A program made the position numbers and the translations under genes. Shown in pieces: positions 1-12,280 of a stretch of 54,197 nucleotides of DNA. The stretch is from Lojkania enalia (Eukaryota; Ascomycota; Dothideomycetes; Pleosporales): assembly GCA_010094045.1 (NCBI GenBank), contig ML986726.1:73734-127930 (forward strand), read 5' to 3'. Position 1 is the stretch's first letter, and every line of letters begins with the position of its first letter. Below the pieces are notes generated by a model. It saw only the letters and a list, made by a program, of their open reading frames with translations, searched no databases and was not told the DNA's origin.

Positions 1-2230
1 CTATTTACTTATAAGTATATATATATATAATAAATAACTATAATAATTTACTAGACTTATAATTATTAAAGCGCTTCTCTACTATAATTTTAATAGTTTT
101 ATCTAATATCTTTTTTTTTCTTCTTCTCTTAGTACTATATATTCAGTACTTTTCTATAGCTGCCTCTTCTTAATACTTTTAGTAGAGCAATTAGTAGTAT
201 AGGTATTCTTAATAGCCTTTTTCTTAGTAGTAAGTAATATAGCTTTATCTCTCTATTAGATAGCGCGCTTAGTATTACTAAGTATATTCTTAAAGGGTAC
301 TATAAGGTTGGTTAGATAGCCTTTTTAAGAACCAGCTTAACCGCGTAGTAAAAGAACGTATTTAATTTTATAATCTTTTAACTACCAGCCCTATATTTAT
401 TAATAAACTGTAATAAAAGACTAGTATAATTACTTACCTATATTAACTTCGCCTACTTATCTTAGTTAAAGCTAACTAGTAGTTCTAGTAGCTTTAGTAG
501 TAGTAAGCTATCTAGACTATCGAGAAAATTATTATTAATAGGCTCTACTTTAATAGTTAACATTTTATAGGAACTATAATAAAAGTATATAATAAATTGA
601 AGATTTAGAGTTATACTAATAAGAGTATAGTAGAAAGAAAAGTTATAGTAGAGTATCAGACTCAACGCGACAAGCATATATACTATCTACTAGTATAGAT
701 TAGATAGAAGTAATAATAAAATATATATATATCTAAATAAATATAAAATATTAGTTAGTTTAGTATAAAAAACTATTATTAAAAAACGTACTACTAGTTT
801 TATAAGATAGTAAATTATTATAGTTTTTTATTATAGTATTCTTATAATATACGCCTAAACACCTTATTAGCTTTACTTTATAATCTTAATTTAGTACTAG
901 CTTTTAGTATATATATATCTTAGCATCTATATTTATATTTTAGGTATTTATTAACGAACTTTAACTTAGCTTTATACTACTAACCTTAATTATTAATATT
1001 AACTACTCTACTCTACTACTATTAATACGTAATATCTTATACTTAAAGAATAGTATAATCTAAAATCGTTCTAATAGGTGGTAAGTTTCTCTAAAAGTAG
1101 CTTACTGCTAAATTAGCTTATAAAGTATCTATACTAGTAAAGTCTGCGCTAGTAAAGTATTACTATTATTCTAAGAGTAAGTTATTATAGATTTTTATTA
1201 TAGTTATATACTAATAGAATATAGCTGTCGCATTTTAACAGATTAAACAATATTAGAAAAGTACTAAACTTCTCCTTCAAAAGCTCCCTTTTTTACGGCT
1301 AATCCGTAAAATTACTACTATAGTTTAGGAAGATACTTATAGTAGTAAGATATATTAGTAACGAAGCGTAATTAAGGCTTTCTAAGAGTCTATTAAAGCT
1401 TTTCTTATTAGGTTCTTTAAAGGTATATATTTTTTTATATAATTTATACTATATAATACTAATTATACTAGATTATAATATAAATATAATTTATATAAAG
1501 TAGGTTACTATCTAAAATAAGAATATATATTTAGTAAAGTAATACTATAAGAAGTTTAGTCTTCTATTAGATTAGAGTTATAATTCCTAGGTAGTCTTAA
1601 GTTTAAAAAAGGCTATTTTAAATAAAACTAGTTCTCTACTATAATAATTTATAGTAATAAATATTTAATATATAATATATAATAAATATATAATATATAA
1701 TTATTTCTTATAATTATAGAAGAACCTTATAAGGTATCTCTACCTTAACCTTAATGCTAAAAACCTCTACCTAACCTATACCCTAGTACTAAGAACTCTA
1801 CCTTAACTCTAACCCTAGTACTAAGAACCCCGAACCCAATCTTAACCTAGGTAAGGTACTATATACCCTATTTACCAGCCTAATTATAATAGGTAAAAAG
1901 AAAAACTATATTAAATAATATTTATAAAAGACTAGAGCTATTTATACTATCTATTCTAGTATTATTAATATTTAAACTAATTTTCAATTAAAATTGTATC
2001 TTAGATAACTTTATAAGAAGGCTAGTAAAATCTAGGTTATTTATTTTATTAAGTACTAACTTCTATATATAAAGGTTAAAAAAGTTAATAGAGTAGACTA
2101 TTTACTTATATAGGCTGCTCGCTTATAAGATATATTATTTAATTATTCTATTATTATAATAGATTTACTATAGACTACTATATACTAATATATCTAACTA
2201 TAGAATATAGTTTATTTTTACCTTCTACTA
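1..2230. repeat. AT-rich, RIP-saturated repeat region
   Basis: This stretch is dominated by TA, TTA and CTA words, with very few CA or TG dinucleotides and stops in every frame. That composition is what RIP leaves in fungal transposons (CpA to TpA on both strands). No coding domain is recognisable with confidence. The only open frames are short and look accidental. The composition changes abruptly near 2225-2235, where normal gene DNA begins. It is probably one or more decayed transposons, but the class cannot be assigned by eye. Confidence 0.8.
1901..1985 (+). repeat. Repeat shared with the right-hand AT-rich region (left copy)
   Basis: A stretch containing AGAAAAACTATATTA and then CTATTTATACTATCTATTC resembles 45299-45380 in the same orientation, with the same spacing and scattered transition-type differences. 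The two copies lie on opposite sides of the gene island. They are likely diverged copies of one transposon terminus, possibly an LTR. Identity was judged by eye only. Confidence 0.5.
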
Positions 2231-2435
2231 AGAGTTCTATATACCCCACGTCGATATCTTTATAAAGATTTTACAATCGTCAGCCCTAAGGGCGTCCTTA
2301 GTTAGATGAGGAGTGTGGCTGAGGGTGACTAAAGTCCCTGGCAGAATACAGGGCGCTCGGCTGAGCCACAGCAGGCAGCGATATGCCACATAAACCACTT
2401 GGCCTAGGCAGCAACCAGCGACCCCAGCATAAAAG

Positions 2436-3209
2436 ATGGACCATGCCATAGCCATCACTCTCCCTCCAATAATTTCTTCGAAACAAGTGGGTAGCATGTC
2501 ATCTTTAAACAACATCTCTCCCATCCCTTCGATCCATCTTCTCTGCGTTACCGACGCGGACATTAAAGCCTTTGAGAAAGCTGCCAAGATATACGGCCTT
2601 CCCTCATCAGTCAAAGTTGAATTCCACAATGTTCTACTATCACAACTTCAACAACATGTGAAATTCGATCTAATTGTTTCCCCCGCAAACTCGTACGCCC
2701 GACTTGACGGAGGTTTCGATGATGCTTTGTCACGTGCCTTTTCTCCAGCAGATGACTATTTCGCCTTGACTCGCGTCGCGCAAGCCACTGTGTATGACGA
2801 ATGGCGAGGTTTCGCACCGCCAGGTACTTGTACGCTTATTGACTTAGATAATGAACAACTACAGAGGAAATGGGATTGCAGGTACATGGCCCTTTGCCCA
2901 ACAATGAAAGTTCCACAAGACATTACGTGGGATCACGAAGTCGTCTACGAATGCATTTGGTCACTCTTGGGTGCGATCGACAAGCACAATCGAAGACTGG
3001 GTGACAAGGATAAGGAGATTCAAAAGATTCTGATGACTCCGTTGGCGACCGGTACTGGATTCTGGAGCAACAAGAAATGGGCTGTACAGGCTGTGCTAGC
3101 GATTAGGGATTTTGCAGAGGCGTTGGAGCATCCGGAGAAGTGGGGGGATATGACTGTGAGAAGGGTCATGCAGCAGTTTGACGAGATTAAGGAGACGTAT
3201 GACTTGTAA
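2436..3209 (+). CDS. Macro-domain-like protein
   Basis: This is an intronless 257-residue open frame ending in TAA. The region around residues 78-100 (SPANSYARLDGGFDDALSRA) matches the ligand-loop pattern of macro domains, which bind ADP-ribose or its O-acetyl derivatives: Asn followed by a Gly-Gly turn and an amphipathic helix. A second conserved patch, PLATGTGFW near residue 203, fits the late substrate loop of the fold. Fungal members of about this size usually consist of the macro domain alone. An in-frame ATG at 2496 (MSSLNNIS) would give a 237-residue protein starting nearer the domain and is an equally plausible start. No signal peptide or membrane segment is seen, so it is probably soluble and intracellular. 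It is the first gene inside the island, only about 200 bp from the RIP-mutated repeat, yet it has no disabling mutation. Enzyme activity is not established. Confidence 0.78.
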   Translation: MDHAIAITLPPIISSKQVGSMSSLNNISPIPSIHLLCVTDADIKAFEKAAKIYGLPSSVKVEFHNVLLSQLQQHVKFDLIVSPANSYARLDGGFDDALSRAFSPADDYFALTRVAQATVYDEWRGFAPPGTCTLIDLDNEQLQRKWDCRYMALCPTMKVPQDITWDHEVVYECIWSLLGAIDKHNRRLGDKDKEIQKILMTPLATGTGFWSNKKWAVQAVLAIRDFAEALEHPEKWGDMTVRRVMQQFDEIKETYDL

Positions 3210-4693
3210 TGCCTGGGCGTCAATGATGTATTGTGAAAGGTTTGGTAGCAGACTTGTGACAATTTTATTGGCTTCTAAGACTTTGTTGCGTCATCGATGA
3301 GGAGACAGTACGTGAGAAAATTTGTGTTGAAAATTGAGTGGGATATAACTTCCATAAGTTAATTTGCTGTCAACCATTTCGCTTAAGTGACCTGTACAAC
3401 ATCCCTCGTACCAGGGGCCAAAGGTGGAGGTCACATGATACCAATACCTAGAGAGTGCATGAGCAACGTAAATGAATGAATAGAGCACCTTTTGACACAA
3501 ATCATACGCTAATATCGTAAGTTTCAATTGGGTATCTAGTTAGAAAGACCCATATCTATGCATAATATACGCACGAATCATCATTAGGGATGGTCTATCC
3601 TAATTGACTCGGGAAATCCAATCAAGCCTTAGACGTGCGAATAGCTTAGATTGGCTTAGCATGTTGTAATGGCAATTTATGCGCTCTATATTAGAATATT
3701 AATAGCACAGTCTCGAATAATTCACTCGCCACATTATTTTTACACTTTCTTTAAAACATCGGAGGCCACGTCTGAATAATGCCAAGTCCCCCAAATCTTG
3801 AAAAAAGGAATGAAGGCCTTTTAAAGCGGAGCGCTCAAAACGAGCTTAACATTAGGTGACAACTAGCTATACCGCAGGCGTCCATAGATACAGACAGCTA
3901 ACTACCAATAGAATATCGGGTTGGAGATTCTTAAGGGCACATATAGTCGCTGCAGGGTGATGTCGGAGGTCGTCCGGGGCCGCAAACACGTCTCCCAACA
4001 ATATGCATCTACTCTTTATATCTTCCGAACTTTGCGGACTATTCACTCCGAACTTCGCATCCTAGAGTAGTATGGCATTTGTCTCCTTCACGACTACTAA
4101 TTTAGCAAAACACTGACGCCTGTCAGTCTAATGCGATCGGTGAGAGACACGATACCCTTTTCCAAACCCTGCGAAAAGCGAGCCGGCAAATCATTGGTGC
4201 CGAGAGGATTTTCGGCGACTAGAGCCGTCGCGACGCTATAGGAGCTGGGTTTCTCATAGCCAATAGAAATATGTCTATCGAAAGTGTGAGTTTGCGCAGA
4301 GCCTCATGTCGCTAGCAGACGCCTAGATGCTTAGCTATGTGCAAGCTCCACCAAGCAGACTCGGGCCGAAGCTTAATATCCGGGAAGTGTGTCCACAAGT
4401 TTCATACCATTTTGGTGACGCTATTGCAGATACGCAACGCAGCCTAAGCCCGAAGAGATCAGTATAGTATGGCCTACTCTTTTTCCCCGTCACATAGTGT
4501 ACTATGGGGCCTTCGATCGGGCTCCCCATGGCCAATTACAGGTCTTGACCGGGGGAAGTACGTAGGTACAAAAGGCGAGGCTGACCTCAGGAGAAATTAA
4601 GATCAGAATTCTTAAACTTTCGCGCTCTTTTATTTACTTATTGGGGGCTTGTCGTAATTAAGCACCCGGAGAGTGAGGCATTCTTCCTCGACC
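3210..4693. other. Intergenic, no supported gene
   Basis: About 1.5 kb of moderately AT-rich DNA. A few open frames of 60-80 codons occur on the minus strand (3291-3527, 4335-4535), but none resembles a known family or has a convincing splice context. I see nothing else in it. Confidence 0.6.
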
Positions 4694-6250
4694 ATGGATG
4701 AGCGAGATGCCAAGATATGGGCAGAGGCCCTTCGCAAATATGTTAAGCCAGTACCGCGCAAGCAGTCGTTAAGCAGAAACCCAGATTACATCTCACTAGA
4801 AAAGAGTAGCAATCGAAGCTTAACCTAAGGCGAAGACCGAGGAGATTGAGAATGCCAAGGAACAGGAGTCCGACAACCTGATTCACGACTTAGAGAAGCA
4901 GTTGGAGAATACGGGCTCTAGGAAGAGAATATTTAGTTTGGAGTCCAGGAACCTAAAGTAATTTACTTAAATTCTCGCTATATTCGCTTCGATAAAGGGT
5001 CTGCTTTCGGGCTTGGATCAATTACTTATCTCTGGTGCTAACTTGATGCTTCCAGACGACCTTGGTCTAGATAATCATCAGATTTCTTTACTCAACTTTA
5101 GCATACCTTTTAGGGGGGAGTATACTTTAACAATACTTCGACATCAAAGAACATCGTGCTAATATCTACAGTGCAGTCGTCGCTAGTGCTTCATCTCCTC
5201 TTACAACGAATATTTCGATCGCCAATGGACCATCATCATCTCTTGCATTCTGTACACAACTGGGGGTGGGCTAGAGGCTGGTAGCATGAACTACGGCATA
5301 ATAGTTACCGCTTTAGTAATCCTCGGCGCCGAAGTAGGGCTTGAAAGAGGAACAGTGCCTATCTACGTCGCAGAAACTGTCGAGCGCTGACTCCGGGGCA
5401 ACATGGCGTCGCTTTACCAATTCAACACTGCACCCTGCGCCATCCTTGGCTATACAATCGCAACTATGTTTATCGGCATGCCTAGAAATTGGCGGTGCAC
5501 TCTTGATAGCTCTCCCACCCTTCAACGATCATGGGCATTGGCATCTTGCTAATGCCCGAGAGCGCCAGATCCGTTGTGCATAAAGGCAAGCATCTCGAAA
5601 TCGAAGCATTCAAGGTCTGGAAACGCATTCGCGGCATCCGTGCCCACGAACCTCACGAAGAGTTCTTCCTCATGAAGATTAGCACCGAAAAGGCAGAAGC
5701 TGAAGTAATATCTGACCGTCCGAGCGCGTACCTATGGATGGACTTCTTAACCAAACTTCGTACCCGTCTAGCTATCACCTATGCCGGCATAATGATCTTT
5801 TTGGATCAACTCACTGGCATCAACGCTATCATGTGAGTTAACCATGGTCCCCGGAACGTTTCTCGCAGATAAAATCGCCATAGGTATTACATGTCCGTAC
5901 TCATGTCGTAATTGGGATTCTATATTCATAATGCTACTTATATGCCGCTAGTTGGCGGTGGTTAACTCTTAATAGGCGCAATCCCCGTCATCTTTCTCAT
6001 AGAGTCCTACGGCTACCGCTTCTAGGCCATCGTCATGTTACCCGGCTTTGCTGATCTCGTGTTTATCATCGGTGTGAGCTATCCCATCAGCTCCTTGGGC
6101 GTCACACTCAAAGTATATCTACTAGGCCTCATTATCTACGAGATGCTCTTCGGCTCCTACGCTTGCCCGACCTAAGTCATTCCATCCAAAGTCTGCCAAT
6201 ACACTTAACCTCATTACTCCTGAACGTTGGCCTCATCGTAGTTCTCACTG
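4694..6250 (+). pseudogene. MFS sugar transporter pseudogene
   Basis: Pieces of one sugar/inositol-type MFS transporter follow each other in the correct order on the plus strand. They are an N-terminal leader from ATG 4694, the first membrane segment (SGANLMLPDDLGL near 5040), a middle block with VPIYVAETVER near 5365, the post-TM6 PESAR loop near 5556, then KVWKRIRG and LTGINAIM near 5820. After a still recognisable intron (GT at 5832, AG at 5882) come YYMSVLM and C-terminal fragments to about 6200. It is broken by an in-frame TGA at 5388-5390 where the family normally has Arg (CGA to TGA), a frame change near 5520, and several later stops. The lesions include RIP-like C-to-T changes. It converges on the intact peptide transporter downstream. 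It cannot make a full 12-helix protein. Confidence 0.85.
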
Positions 6251-6502
6251 CTTCTGAATCATGATAGTTGTAGATAAATTCTGGAATATTCTGCAAGATT
6301 CTGCACCGAAACAATATCATGCAATATATCTCTGGTTTAGTTCCTTTTTGGACGGGTATAAATAATATTCCTACTGATCACTCGTAATGTCACAAACGAT
6401 TCCACATAAAACATTATCGACAAAGGCATAAGTAGTGGATCCATCATTGTCCCTACTATTGATCATGACGAATAATTGCCCCTCCGTGTATTAACGCCGA
6501 TC

Positions 6503-8691
6503 CTAGTGAAAACCCGTCTTCTCATCCTTGATGGCGGGCATCTCAACCGGGCCCTTGTCCTTGACACTGCGGGACTCGACCGAGCTCTCCTCGTCGAGTT
6601 CTCCCTTCCCGATGAACTTGCTCTCTTTTAGATTGTTAAGCGAATCTTCATTCGCGTCCGCCTTTTGGAAAGTAAGGTAGAAGCCAATACCGCCAACCAT
6701 AGCAACCACTGCAACGGAGCCGTAGTTCCACACGAGTAGAGGGTCCTCAGACAAGCCAGTAAGAGCCTGGCCGAGAGCAGCAGAGAAAGCGGATGTCGAT
6801 AATGCAATGGCTTGGACGGTGGAACGCATGTTTTGGGGAGCTTTTGTGTAGGCGTACCTATTTCGAGTCAATTATTGCGCACACTTTGGGAAATTTCTAG
6901 TGAGTCTTACTCAAGCTTGGTAATGGAGGCCATTACCTCGGACATACCAATTAGGCCGTAGGGAAATACTTGCACCCAGACACTGATTGGTGCAGTGCAG
7001 TCAGTGCGGCCGTCTTTAACCTGCTGGTTGATGTCACTGCCGCACGCCGACATGCTGTAGATGTAATACTGCGTAACGCAAGCAGATACCATGGCAAACG
7101 AACTCAGCGCAAACCCGGCAGTTATCTTCTTGATGGGCGTAAAATTAATGCCCATATTACGCAGCATCGGGTACACCCCAAAGTCCATGATGGGAATGAC
7201 GACAATGATGAAGATTGGGTTGAGCTTTGAGATAATGTCATTAGGCACTCTGCCGAGCTCCATGGTGCTAGCTTGCGAGACGAGGTTGTTCGTCATTTGA
7301 TTGTAAGCAAGCCAATACAATGGGTACCAGAGGAAGACTTTGCAAGCAAGGAGACCACGGCGGACCTCATCGACCCATTCATCGTCGAATGTCATCCATG
7401 CAGGGACTATCTCACCTCGGGCGCGGATTACGCTGGGCTTGACCCTGTCCCAGAATTGAGGATCACGGAGATTCTTCTTCAAAGTGGATGGGTTCCAAGA
7501 TCCTCTTCCCCTGAAAGCGAGTCTAATGAGTTTCGATGCCTTCCCCATTACGGAGCCGGTGGGAGGCGAGAGCTTATACTTTTTCTTGAAGTATAATAGA
7601 ATACCCGGACAGAAGAGGTAGCAGATAGTAGGGAGTGTGTATGAAAGCCAAAAGCCGACGAAATGCTCAGAATAGACCATAGCCAAGGACCCGGCTAGTG
7701 AGCCCATGTTGATCAGCATGTAGAAGTAGATGTAGATACGTGCTGTTGTCGCCGCGGGGTCTACAATTTCCCTACGACCCTTCTTGTTGACCCGGACGTA
7801 AGCTTTCTGATCCTTGTATTGTTCGGCAATGAGGGGGGAGATGTTGGATTTGAACCCTCCGGTACCAATGCCCATGATGACGAGTCCAACTGAGAAGATC
7901 GCAATAGCTGCATCAGGTTTGACGATGACCGGCGGAATTGCCGAGATGATTAAAATAGTATGACCGATAAGCGCAATGATATTGGAGTATTGGATTGTAA
8001 GGTAACGACCCCAGTATTGGTCGGCAAGATAGGCTCCGGCGAGGGGGGTAATATAAGACCAGAATTGGTTGACTGGATAGAGCTTCAGTAAGAGGAGGCA
8101 ATTCTTATAGGAGATCTTAGCTCACAAGTCGTAAGTCCTGTTGAAGCGCGTTGTCCCATACCTAAAGCGCCCGACCCAGGCTTGATGAGAAAGCCTGCAC
8201 CGGTCGTGGAACCTGGGGGAAGATCTTTCTGGATAAAATTGACGACTGAATCCAGAGTTAGCTAAATATTTCAAACGAATAGAGAGTATTGATATGAGAC
8301 GAGGAAGGGTGTACAAATTGTAAGGTTTTAGGGTGTTGATCTCTAACGTGGGAAATTTTTCACAATCGCCTCTCTTAGACTGGTGTATATTTAAATTTCC
8401 ATTCCGCCACTGTTCCGGGCGGAAACACAGGGAATGATACAACTTACACACCGCACTCGTGCCATAGTACGAGAATCTCTCGACGAACTCTACGACCGCC
8501 ACGGTCCATGCAGTCCATGGGATGGTGCCAGCTACACGAGGGAGAGTTGCCCACTCCTCTTCTGTTGGAAAAGGTTGCAAGAGATCCTGAGCCTCATCAT
8601 GGACAGAGTTAGAGGCACTGGTATCCAAGGGAATAGGATCAACCAGAGAGCCACCCTTCGTGACTTCTAAGCTTGTCTTGGTGGTAGCCAT
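6503..8691 (-). CDS. PTR2: PTR2-type proton/oligopeptide transporter (POT family)
   Basis: This is a proton-coupled di/tripeptide importer of the plasma membrane. Four exons on the minus strand join in phase: 8691-8448, 8245-8126, 8072-6911 and 6857-6503, giving 626 residues, a normal length for fungal PTR2. Diagnostic stretches are ERFSYYGTSAV in helix 1, GALGMGQRASTGLTT at the exon 2 end, GAYLADQYWGRY (first PTR2 signature), GTGGFKSNISPLIAEQY, and YIYFYMLINMGSLAG (second PTR2 signature). The C-terminal membrane segments are followed by a charged tail. A GTG codon 15 nt upstream is in frame, but ATG 8691 is the natural start. Introns are 202, 53 and 53 nt; the first is long for this window, so its acceptor is the least certain junction. 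No stops or frameshifts interrupt it, unlike the neighbouring dead sugar transporter. It is probably a general nutrient gene and not part of the biosynthetic cluster. Confidence 0.93.
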
Positions 8692-9965
8692 CCTTTCAAA
8701 AGACACCTCGTTTAATTAACGAAGGCAAAGTATTGAATGGGCGGTGCGGCACAAGGAGCCCTCTTGTACCGGGGCTTGTGTACAACAATTTAGTCCAGTA
8801 TAGTGAGGGGTTTGGTACCGGAATCAATTTGAAGTTGTCAAGGAAGACACATGGACGAGCGTTCGCGCAAAAAACATGGACGAGAACGTGCTATATAGAG
8901 TGATACAAGCGCCTAGAGCAGGCATTCTAATCTCACTTTACCTTGGCCATGGTTACATACGGCAGATTGATTGCGATAATGAACCCTTGCACGACTATAC
9001 CTAAGAGGCCAAACTCTACCACAATATGCCGTCGTTAACGAAAATCTTTTCCGAGATGAACGTTTCCAAGACTACGGACACGAAGAATACCTAGTCGTAG
9101 GAAGCCGACTATATGATCAATTCAGATCCTTATCACCAGTAAGCGCGAATAGATTGTTACCAAGAAAATGGTACAAGCCCAGACCCTTCGAAGGTTGAAG
9201 GATGATACTCAAGACTGGCTACGGAGACGCAAATCTGCGCGATCATATCGCCACTACCGATCGTGAAAATGGAAGAAAGCCCGGCCCAAGAACTCTGCGA
9301 TAACGGTTTTCCATGCTTTGAGAAAGTGGAAATGTTGCGGAATCCTACCAAGATGCTGGGTTTTCTTTGCTGTCTTCGCAACCTTCTCAATTAGGATGGA
9401 CGGAGCCCAGCCAAGGGCTTGGGACCAAGACATTTGGATAAAGACAATTCTATCAATCATCTCCTTCCGACAATTGATTAGCCGCATGCCTAATGTATCC
9501 AGTATGCTCGGTTATCTAAGTGCGGAGTCTGAGGTGGGGACCATACTCGATTGGAGCTGCTGGAAAGTAAATATCTTGATTGGTAGATTTCCCCGAGATG
9601 CGACTCACGTGACACGCCGCTCACTTGGCGACAACCTTATCTAGATGGCCTTACTTCGCTCCCTAAGCATTAACATCACTTTTTTTCCAGGACGTCTGGC
9701 TAAGATTGAGTTAGTGAAAGGATACGCTCGTTGGCCTCAGAATCTCGACTTCCAAGCACTTTATATTCCTAACTCATACAACGGGATACATGCTTCGACA
9801 ATTTTATGAAGATTGCTATGCAATCTAATATTGCTTTGGAGTCTGTTCCTGTACCTAGAGCATGAAAAAAGCTTTGAGTCTAGCGAGACTATGTCGTACC
9901 GAGATTTCGTAAGTTCACCGAGCGAGCCTAATAATAAAAGCAGTTTTCACTTGCGCGTAAGACAG
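8692..9965. other. Intergenic, no supported gene
   Basis: Contains the upstream region of the peptide transporter and about 1 kb of unassigned DNA. Overlapping open frames of 77-108 codons between 9157 and 9644 exist on both strands, but none looks like a known protein. Confidence 0.5.
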
Positions 9966-10550
9966 CTATCTTGGCACTAGCCGCCATAGTGCAAGCATTA
10001 TGGTTCCGAAATCCGCATCTTTTAGCCAGAGCTGACGATACTGGTTGATCGTTACATTGTGCGTGTGATTACACGTCGCTTCCATATAAATCATTCGATT
10101 GTCGAATACGTGATAGGAGACGCGAATAATTCCACTCCTATCAAAGGATTCTTCATTCATATCCTTAAAAAAGAGAGCGTATGCCCTTGCCTCGGTTGAG
10201 AGTTTGAGAACATAGTGGAGTTCGCTCTGGCCTATTGTAGAGTCTTTATAAACTAGATTGTTCTCGCTGTGAATATCAAGTACCTTTGTGCTAGGTGGCG
10301 TTCTGTGCGTGGACTAGTCAAAGCTATTAAGTAGGAGTTTAAGGATTGGGGTCGTAATATGAAAATAACGAACCACATTCGGAAAGAACGAGGAACTTTC
10401 TTTGGATGCTGACTCTTGCACAAAGGTGCCTAGATAGACTAGCCGATCGTCACTATCTAAGATCTTGATACTGTAGTTGATTCTCAATTCCGGGCCCCGG
10501 GAAGGACATGATGAATTCTTGTATTGTAATGTGATATATGCGTTATCCAA
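9966..10550 (-). pseudogene. Unknown stop-interrupted reading frame
   Basis: On the minus strand one frame stays open for about 194 codons apart from a single TAG at 10314-10316. Both halves lie in the same frame. The frame has no ATG at its upstream end (it opens at a TTG codon after two stops), so the true 5' end is missing or spliced. The translation is not low in complexity, but I do not recognise a family. It lies just downstream of the HET pseudogene on the same strand. It may be that gene's wrecked C-terminal part or a separate dead gene. Confidence 0.35.
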
Positions 10551-10719
10551 GTAGACAGGGCCTGCTCAGTTCACTCAACACTATAAGGTTATATATATGG
10601 CACGATCCCTATTAAGGACTAGCCCTGATATCATGTGATACTAGAACTGACAGAATAAATAGCCTTGATCCTCCATAGATATGAATCAACGCAATTCTCC
10701 ACTCATTAGCCCTGATATT

Positions 10720-12280
10720 TTACAAAGACCAATTGAGGAACTCATTCCGCCTATATGTTGAATTTTCATGGTGCCGAGCGAGTGCTATATCTACTTGGGA
10801 CAGACTTACTGAGCCTTGTTGGAAATTGATTGGCACACCACAAGTGTGGTTCACTGGCCTCTTATGAATCCTATGAGAGCTAAACATACCAAAACGTACG
10901 ATCAATGAGTCCAAATTGTAAGATATTTGCCTACCACTGTATGCAGCTATATTTTTTAGAGTCTGCTCCTTAGATTCGAAGAATAGGTCTTCTCCCAGTC
11001 CCGCTGCACCGCGCATGATCGCCGGACACCGGGCATTTTTAACTTTGGAGATATATTTGAGGAGCTGTCGAAAAAATTCAGCACAATGCATTGGATTGCA
11101 CAAGTATGAGACTTGATGATCCGTAACAATAAATAGACGCTTCGACAAGGGTCCTTTTTGGTATGTCCAGGCTCACGTAGCCCAAGCTAATTTGATTAAT
11201 GTATACGACATGTGTACAAATATTTAGATTATTGCTATTCCATTAACGTTGGCCTGTCGTGGGGGTATGTGATGATGTTTATTGATCCCTGGAAGACGGT
11301 AGTTCGACTCCTTCCTTGCGACTGCGATGAATGTGAACTAAGACCCGGAATAAATGGAGTCCAGCGGGCGGATTTGCTCATGCTTTCATTTATCAATGCA
11401 CTCCAAATACAATTAGTATTGCGACCGTTCTTCAAAAACAATGTCTATGACTTCTATATCAGTCAACCCAAAGGTAGCGGAAGCCCAGAGATGTCGTAGC
11501 GGACATACTATCACGAATAACGGGCGGGGAATCCTCCAGTGTGCTACTGTTTATGGCCGACTAGTTGTGCTTGGGCAATGTGTTGGGGCCCCGGACGTCG
11601 GACAAGGTAACGTATCCGCAACCCCCGGCAGCTAGAGCTATGGAATAGATCTTGTATTCTGTGACGTGGAGCCGTAATATGGTCACTGCTGAGGAGGGAC
11701 ATATTCTTGTACGGTTTCTCCAATAGAGAGATATCGCATTGCGGATAAATTCAAGCTCGATCCCCCGAAGAGAGAGCTTCCTAGGTTCGAAATCCCCTTT
11801 CTGTATCATTTCTAAACATGTTCATAATCGCAAAGAAGCCCGCTTCTTCATCGGACCTATGATTCTTTCCAAAAGGAGTGATTCCCACTAGTGTAGTGTC
11901 TTCAAACTGGAGACGTTGCTTCTTCACTTTCGGATAACAAGACCACGCTAAAATAGATATAGCGGAAAATCTCTCAAAGTACATTTTGTCGAAGCTAATA
12001 CGGCTGGTTTGATGAGAGTTAAGAGCTGGCATATCTGGCGGGGAGAGTCCCGCAGTTGGTAATGTGTTTCCACGACAGTTGCGATCATATGGCCGCTTTG
12101 CTTCTTGGGTCGACTCCGTTCAATTTCAGACCAGTTAATTCTATCACAGCGCTTGCAGAATTCATCGAGATCGTTAGAGTCCTGGTTGCTTAGTCTTGTT
12201 CGAGATATGTTAGGCTGGTATCTCGACGCATCGATAAAGTGTCCGCGCACCTTGATATCAACGTCCGAGTTTGAATTCAT
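10720..12280 (-). pseudogene. HET-domain (heterokaryon incompatibility) pseudogene
   Basis: Minus-strand fragments follow the standard order of a HET protein in shifting frames. The N-terminal cysteine motif FCKRCDRINW (from ATG 12280) comes first. The start of the HET core follows near 11600, GCGYVTLSDVRG, where the family has YVxLSYVWG. The middle block ECIDK..KHEQIRPLDSIYS and ESNYRLPGI lies near 11280-11390, and AWTYQ...SKRLFIVTDHQ near 11120-11170. Disabling changes include TGA at 11173-11175 at the position of a conserved Arg (CGA to TGA), TGA at 11386-11388, TAG at 11338-11340, and at least two frame changes. HET proteins trigger cell death after fusion of incompatible strains, so loss is common. 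No intact product is possible. Confidence 0.85.

Noticed and set aside
2237..2629. 130-codon minus-strand frame overlapping the start of the macro-domain gene
   Set aside because: It lies antisense to a frame with clear family motifs, has no recognisable domain of its own, and is explained as a shadow.
11765..11800. Possible tRNA because of GGTTCGAAATCCCC
   Set aside because: No matching acceptor or anticodon stems nearby, and it lies inside the HET pseudogene.
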